Below the pieces are notes generated by a model that saw only the letters and a list, made by a program, of their open reading frames with translations, was not told where the DNA came from and ran no database searches. Shown in pieces: positions 6,403 to 10,097 of a DNA stretch of 10,097 bases; the stretch's first letter is position 1; each line of letters begins with the position of its first letter. The position numbers were made by a program, and so were the translations under genes. The stretch is from Chitinispirillales bacterium (GTDB lineage Bacteria; Fibrobacterota; Chitinivibrionia; Chitinivibrionales; Chitinispirillaceae). The stretch is from the NCBI GenBank assembly GCA_031254445.1, contig JAIRUL010000057.1, positions 1 to 10,097 on the forward strand. The letters run 5' to 3'.

Positions 6403-6409
6403 CTCCTTT
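6403..6409 (-). promoter_or_regulatory. Shine-Dalgarno sequence that fixes the methyltransferase start
   Basis: AAAGGAG on the minus strand lies 8 nt before GTG 6394. It is the best ribosome binding site in the window and decides for GTG over the upstream ATG at 6457. Confidence 0.7.
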
Positions 6410-6415
6410 ATACCA

Positions 6416-6444
6416 GAAATAATTAATTCCCACTAAAATGTCAA
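6416..6444 (-). promoter_or_regulatory. Possible promoter of the methyltransferase gene
   Basis: A perfect TTGACA (6444-6439) is followed after 17 bp by TATTTC (6421-6416), a poor -10. A start near 6409 would give a leader of about 15 nt that begins at the Shine-Dalgarno sequence. The position supports the GTG start, because the element lies inside the longer alternative frame. Confidence 0.35.
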
Positions 6445-6525
6445 TTTTTTTGTTCATAGCGTCTGCGGCGCGCCTCGCCTCGCCCACCCTGTCGGCTCGC
6501 ATGGCAATAATTCCCGAGCGATTCC

Positions 6526-6554
6526 TTGATTTTCCGCCGGGGAAGCATTATATT
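6526..6554 (+). promoter_or_regulatory. Candidate sigma-70-type promoter of the lipoprotein operon
   Basis: TTGATT (6526-6531) and TATATT (6549-6554) are separated by 17 bp on the + strand. Transcription would start near 6561, leaving a leader of about 108 nt before ATG 6669. I see no riboswitch in that leader. The rest of the 6395-6668 intergenic region shows nothing further that I can name. Confidence 0.5.
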
Positions 6555-6668
6555 GTATGAGTAGGCGAAAAGGCGCGCTTTGACGAGCGTATGGCGTCCA
6601 AATGCCACTGTAAGGCGGGTGGCAATTTATCTTTTTATTTTGGCGATTGTTGTTATGGCCGGCAGCCA

Positions 6669-7253
6669 ATGAAAAAAATCTATACAACGACGCTTGCTCC
6701 GCTAATTTGCGCCATAATTTGCTGTTTGGCTTGCGAGAAGCAACGGGGCTATGCCGAGGCGACGGTTGGCGGCAATACGCTGCAAATTTCTTTCGAGCAA
6801 CTTTCCGATACGCTGAGCAAGATTGTGGTAAAAACGCTTAAAAACGGCGAGCCCGCGCACGCCGCGGCGTACCGGCTGCCCTACCCTGTTTACCGCTTTG
6901 ACGTGGGCGACGTAACAGGGAACGGCGTCCCCGATATTGCCGTTGGGGTCGTCAAAGCCACAACGTTTGACACAAACACGGCAAAGCGGCCGTTTTTATT
7001 TAAGATAACCGACGAGGGCGACATCCGCCCGCTTTGGCTGGGGTCAAGGGTATCGCAGCCGCTGGAAGATTTCGCGCTGACAAAAAACGAAACCCCGGCA
7101 AAGGTATTGACCATTGAAAGAGAGCGGAGCGGAAAGTTTTTGGTCGCCGTCTACCGCTATCACGGATTCGGATTAGAGCATAACGGATATGTTAAGCGGG
7201 AAATCTCTAAGAAAGAAGCCTATAATCTTTTGCGAAAGGGCAAATATGACTAA
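6669..7253 (+). CDS. Small lipoprotein with a calcium-loop-like DxTGNGxPD motif
   Basis: The 194-residue product starts MKKIYTTTLAPLICAIICCLACEK: a basic start, a hydrophobic stretch and Cys22 as the likely lipidated residue, although -3 is Cys rather than Leu. Residues 78-93 read FDVGDVTGNGVPDIAVGV, an FG-GAP/integrin-like loop of Asp and Asn that could bind calcium. It is followed by TFDTNTAKRPFLFKI and IRPLWLGSRVSQPLEDF. I recall a family of unnamed Bacteroidota lipoproteins with this same pattern (DVTGDGIPDIAVG... RPLWLGSRVGQPLEDF); its function is unknown. ATG 6669 is preferred because the signal peptide starts there. The frame is open back to 6591, but those 26 residues would precede the signal. 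The 3' end overlaps the next gene by 8 bp, so the two are probably coexpressed. Confidence 0.8.
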   Translation: MKKIYTTTLAPLICAIICCLACEKQRGYAEATVGGNTLQISFEQLSDTLSKIVVKTLKNGEPAHAAAYRLPYPVYRFDVGDVTGNGVPDIAVGVVKATTFDTNTAKRPFLFKITDEGDIRPLWLGSRVSQPLEDFALTKNETPAKVLTIERERSGKFLVAVYRYHGFGLEHNGYVKREISKKEAYNLLRKGKYD

Positions 7254-9960
7254 GAAGAGGATCTTTTGCGTAGCGGCAACAACCGTTGCCCTTGCCGCCA
7301 TTGCCGCGGCTATATGCTGCAAAGGGGCGCAAAAAAACGAACCTATGGCCGCCAAGGACAGCGTCGCCCTTTCTACCGGCGACATATCCGGCGAGCCTAT
7401 GGCGACCATAAAAGACAGCGCCGCCCCTGCTACCGGCGGCATATCTTACGGCGATTACCAAAAACTGACAGACGCAATGTTTGACTCCTTGCATAATCTT
7501 AAGAACTTATCCGATGGCGATTATGAAAAATGGAAGCTCGCATATGAAAAATGGAGGCTCGCAATGCTTAAATCTCTGAGGGCTTCCTTTGATAAATTGA
7601 GGGACGGTTATATTCAAAAAATAGTCATTGAACAGAACCCCGGCAACCTTTCGATGAAAGATTTAGTGATATTGAGAAGCAGCGTTTATGCCGCCAACGG
7701 ATTATACTTTATGGACGAAAATCTTAATTCGTATTTTATGAATGAGAAGAACCCGACGCTTCCATGGTATAGAAACTATATGTGCTTTCTGCTCGAATCC
7801 GCGCACTATAAGGCGGGCGACGGGTTTGTAACGGCGGAAAAAGATGTGAAGCTAAGCGCCTCGGAAAAACAATTCGTCGAAAAACTTGACCGGCGCATTG
7901 CGGATGTGCGAAAGAGCGACATGTACGTAAACAAAAACGGTTACACCGTAGGCAATACGGCTCACATCGTGAACCTGCATAAAATCAAAAACCTTGATAA
8001 AAACTTTATGAGCAAGCTCGCGCAAAATAATTTCGCGATTGTAGATACGGGGCATTTGCAATTATTCCATGTTTACGAGCAAAATAACTACGAGAGGATG
8101 CCGAGCTTTGTAACCACAGATTTGTTTTTGCAGGCCTTTCACATGTACCTCTCCTATGCGCTTAAAAAACTTGAGCAGGAAAAGTTCATACCGGCATTGG
8201 AAGAGCTAACGCTAGGCCTCTACGGCGCGTCTATGAATTTGGTTACGCCGACAAACACCGAACTTTCCCAGATAGCGGAGCACAACGCCGCGTTTTACGC
8301 TATTTCGTATACATTGCTAACCGGCAAAAAATTAAAAGTCCCTGCGCAATATCAAGACAGCTACGACGAGGAAGTAGGCAGAGCCGCAGCCGCGGCTGAA
8401 GACGGCGTAAGCTCGGCCTTTTTAGACGACGCGGTTATGCACTACACCCTCTTCAAACCGCGTGGGCACTACACGCGCAAGCCCGAAACGGAAGCGTATT
8501 TCAAAGCGATGATGTGGCTGCAAAAAGCCTATTTTTGCAGGGAAAAGAACTCGCACCTCAAACAGTGCATATTCACCGCAAGCCTGCTGAACACGGCCAA
8601 AACGGCGAAAGGCAAGCCCCTATTGGATGTATACGCCTCAATTTTTGAGCCGACCGCCCTTTTAATCGGCGAACCGAACAATCTGTCCGTAATGGACATC
8701 GCGCAGTTTTTGAAAAACGAAAACACCGAACATATGCCCTTGGCGCTAAGCGCCGACAATGTAGAGAGCGTAAATCAAATGCTTACCGGCCTTGCGGGGC
8801 GCATTATTATCGCGCCAAAAGCGCTCACGACCTGCCTCGACAAAATCAACTTTATGCCCCAGCGCTATTTGATTGACAATGAAATTCTGCAAGAGATGGC
8901 GGATACAAGCTTAAACGCCGAGCGCGCCTTCCCCAAGGGACTAGACGTATTTTCCGCTTTCGGCTCGGAACCCGCCGGCGATGTGCTCAATAATTTTTAT
9001 AAAGAAAAGGAAAAGTGGGGCGAATACCCAAAAGAAATAGCCAAACTGCAAAAGAAGTTCAAAAATTTCGACGGCTGGAATAAATCGACATACAACAAGT
9101 GGATCGAAAGCCTTTTGGCGCTTCAAAAGAAAGACAAGGGCTATCCGGCGTTTATGAAAACCAAGGCGTGGGATTATAAAAACCTGAACACATCGCTCGC
9201 GTCGTGGGCGGAGCTAAAGCACGATTTCATCTTATACGCAGACCAGCCTTACGCGGCGGAAAGCGGCGGCTGCGACGAATATTACCTGCCGGAACCCGAT
9301 CGGGAATTGGGGTATGTGGAACCCAATGCCCTCTTTTGGAATAAACTGAACGAGCTTATAACGCTAACCCGCAATATGCTTGCCAAGCATAACTTGCTTG
9401 ACAACGAATTAAAAACCAAATCAGAAAAGTTGCAGGATTTCGTAACTTTTCTGATTGACGCGTCAAAAAAGGAGTTGGCAAACAAGCCGCTTAGCGCCGA
9501 AGAGCATAAGAGGATCGCGGTAATCGGCGGCGCCGTTGAAAACTTCACGCTAAGCGTGCTCGACCCCGACGGCCTTGGGGGCGGAAGCTCGTGGTGGTTA
9601 GTTCAGGGCCCCGACCGCTCCATCGCGGTGGCGGCCGATATTTACACGCGAAACATCCCCGGCGATCCAAAAAACGGCGTACTGCACGCCGCCACGGGAA
9701 AAGCGAATGAGATTTATGTCGTCGTCGAAATAAACGGCTATCTCTATCTAACAAAGGGCGCAACGTTTAGCTACTATGAATTTGTTATGCCGCAGGGTTC
9801 ACGCCTAACGGACGAAGAGTGGCAAAAGATAGAAGAAGACAAATCAAAACGCCCCGCAACTTCGGAGTGGATGCGCAGCGTTATTGTAGACGGCAATTCC
9901 CAACCGGATATAATTCCGAACAATTACCACTCTACTTCGTGTTTCGAGGACTGTTATTGA
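7246..9960 (+). CDS. Large lipoprotein with YARHG and DUF3160 domains
   Basis: The 904-residue product begins with MTKKRIFCVAATTVALAAI and an AAAICC stretch, an export signal probably ending at Cys24 or Cys25. A low-complexity linker follows (about 30-70) made of an imperfect tandem duplication, then a charged helical part containing a duplicated YEKWKLA (residues about 93-106). Residues about 135-213 match the YARHG domain: LVILRSSVYAANGLYF, a PWYRNYM (173-179) segment, then LSASEKQFVEKL; the eponymous YARHG is YAANG here. From about 286 on, PSFVTTDLFLQAFHMYL starts DUF3160, which fills the remainder. DUF3160 is an extracytoplasmic domain of unknown function. ATG 7246 overlaps the preceding lipoprotein stop by 8 bp and has AAAGGG upstream; the frame is open to 7189 but the signal peptide starts at 7246. 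No classical terminator follows. Confidence 0.85.
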   Translation: MTKKRIFCVAATTVALAAIAAAICCKGAQKNEPMAAKDSVALSTGDISGEPMATIKDSAAPATGGISYGDYQKLTDAMFDSLHNLKNLSDGDYEKWKLAYEKWRLAMLKSLRASFDKLRDGYIQKIVIEQNPGNLSMKDLVILRSSVYAANGLYFMDENLNSYFMNEKNPTLPWYRNYMCFLLESAHYKAGDGFVTAEKDVKLSASEKQFVEKLDRRIADVRKSDMYVNKNGYTVGNTAHIVNLHKIKNLDKNFMSKLAQNNFAIVDTGHLQLFHVYEQNNYERMPSFVTTDLFLQAFHMYLSYALKKLEQEKFIPALEELTLGLYGASMNLVTPTNTELSQIAEHNAAFYAISYTLLTGKKLKVPAQYQDSYDEEVGRAAAAAEDGVSSAFLDDAVMHYTLFKPRGHYTRKPETEAYFKAMMWLQKAYFCREKNSHLKQCIFTASLLNTAKTAKGKPLLDVYASIFEPTALLIGEPNNLSVMDIAQFLKNENTEHMPLALSADNVESVNQMLTGLAGRIIIAPKALTTCLDKINFMPQRYLIDNEILQEMADTSLNAERAFPKGLDVFSAFGSEPAGDVLNNFYKEKEKWGEYPKEIAKLQKKFKNFDGWNKSTYNKWIESLLALQKKDKGYPAFMKTKAWDYKNLNTSLASWAELKHDFILYADQPYAAESGGCDEYYLPEPDRELGYVEPNALFWNKLNELITLTRNMLAKHNLLDNELKTKSEKLQDFVTFLIDASKKELANKPLSAEEHKRIAVIGGAVENFTLSVLDPDGLGGGSSWWLVQGPDRSIAVAADIYTRNIPGDPKNGVLHAATGKANEIYVVVEINGYLYLTKGATFSYYEFVMPQGSRLTDEEWQKIEEDKSKRPATSEWMRSVIVDGNSQPDIIPNNYHSTSCFEDCY
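7339..7449 (+). repeat. Imperfect tandem duplication (54 + 57 bp) in the lipoprotein linker
   Basis: Two in-frame units lie at 7339-7392 and 7393-7449: EPMAAKDSVALSTGDISG and EPMATIKDSAAPATGGISY. They code for the flexible stretch just after the lipidation site, probably a membrane-to-domain spacer. Confidence 0.65.
7522..7563 (+). repeat. 21-bp tandem duplication, 20 of 21 identical
   Basis: Two adjacent 21-bp units (7522-7542 and 7543-7563) differ at one base and encode YEKWKLA and YEKWRLA. This looks like a recent slippage duplication in the linker of the DUF3160 protein. Confidence 0.8.
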
Positions 9961-10015
9961 TTGGTTGCTTGAGCAAATATTTGGTTTTGTCGCTACCGTC
10001 AATTTCTTTAAAGAC

Positions 10016-10047
10016 TTTAAAATCTTTAAAATCTTAAAATCAAAATC
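10016..10047 (+). repeat. Shrinking A/T tandem repeat
   Basis: Consecutive units TTTAAAATC (10016-10024), TTTAAAATC (10025-10033), TTAAAATC (10034-10041) and AAAATC (10042-10047) lose bases from the 5' side. The stretch lies in non-coding DNA after the DUF3160 gene. Confidence 0.7.
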
Positions 10048-10057
10048 TTTTTCAGAC

Positions 10058-10097
10058 GAAGCCTACGGCTTCATAACGTGTGGCGGCTAAAGCCGCC
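10058..10097. repeat. Two tandem small hairpins at the window edge, possibly a REP-like element
   Basis: GAAGCC-TAC-GGCTTC (10058-10072) forms a 6-bp stem. GGCGGC-TAAA-GCCGCC (10082-10097) forms a second 6-bp stem that reaches the window end. Neither is followed by a visible T-run, so they are not clear terminators. Paired short GC-rich palindromes after a gene resemble repetitive extragenic palindromes, but one copy cannot show this. Confidence 0.5.

Noticed and set aside
6395..6502. Longer methyltransferase starts (6502, or ATG 6457)
   Set aside because: Neither has a good ribosome binding site. A TTGACA element and AAAGGAG lie inside this stretch, and family similarity starts after GTG 6394.
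6591..6668. Upstream extension of the small lipoprotein
   Set aside because: It would place 26 residues before an obvious signal peptide.
7189..7245. Upstream extension of the DUF3160 protein
   Set aside because: It lies inside the preceding gene, and the signal peptide starts at 7246.

Overview
This window comes from a Gram-negative bacterium. Three products carry lipoprotein-type signal peptides ending in cysteine, and there is a dTDP-rhamnose gene pair and a MinD-like ATPase. Pairing a small Bacteroidota-like lipoprotein with a YARHG/DUF3160 lipoprotein makes me think of Fibrobacterota or a related gut or sediment lineage, but that placement is a guess from gene content. Base composition is patchy. 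The line 4321-4380 has 52 G+C of 60, while 5761-5820 has 19 of 60.

Layout. (1) Positions 2-421 (+) hold the 3' end of miaA, which runs through a strong terminator-like hairpin (348-394). (2) Positions 438-4973 (-) form one tightly packed operon read right to left. Its order is a sigma-region-2-like protein with a transmembrane segment, a MinD/ParA-family ATPase, dTDP-4-dehydrorhamnose reductase, dTDP-glucose 4,6-dehydratase, and a PAP2 phosphatase carrying a 13-residue degenerate tandem repeat. Three of the four junctions are 4-bp ATGA overlaps and the fourth is an 18-bp gap. (3) Positions 5027-6394 (-) form an AT-rich island: an EcoRI-type adenine methyltransferase followed by the first ~36 codons of a DUF262 (GmrSD-type) gene, cut off at about 5136. 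It looks like a decayed defence or restriction-modification locus. (4) Positions 6395-6668 are a divergent intergenic region with a good sigma-70-type promoter on the + strand. (5) Positions 6669-9960 (+) hold two overlapping lipoprotein genes, the second a 904-residue YARHG + DUF3160 protein. (6) Positions 9961-10097 are non-coding: a shrinking A/T tandem repeat and two small hairpins.

How it fits together. The minus-strand operon couples a possible membrane-anchored regulator and a positioning-type ATPase to sugar-nucleotide synthesis (two of the four Rml steps; rmlA and rmlC are not here) and to a lipid- or phosphate-ester phosphatase. This suggests a cell-envelope or polysaccharide function. 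The most unusual parts are the sigma2-TM/MinD-like pair, the truncated DUF262 partner, the EF-hand/dockerin-like loop inside the methyltransferase, and the repeat insert in the PAP2 protein. I found no CRISPR array, rRNA, tRNA or recognisable transposase.
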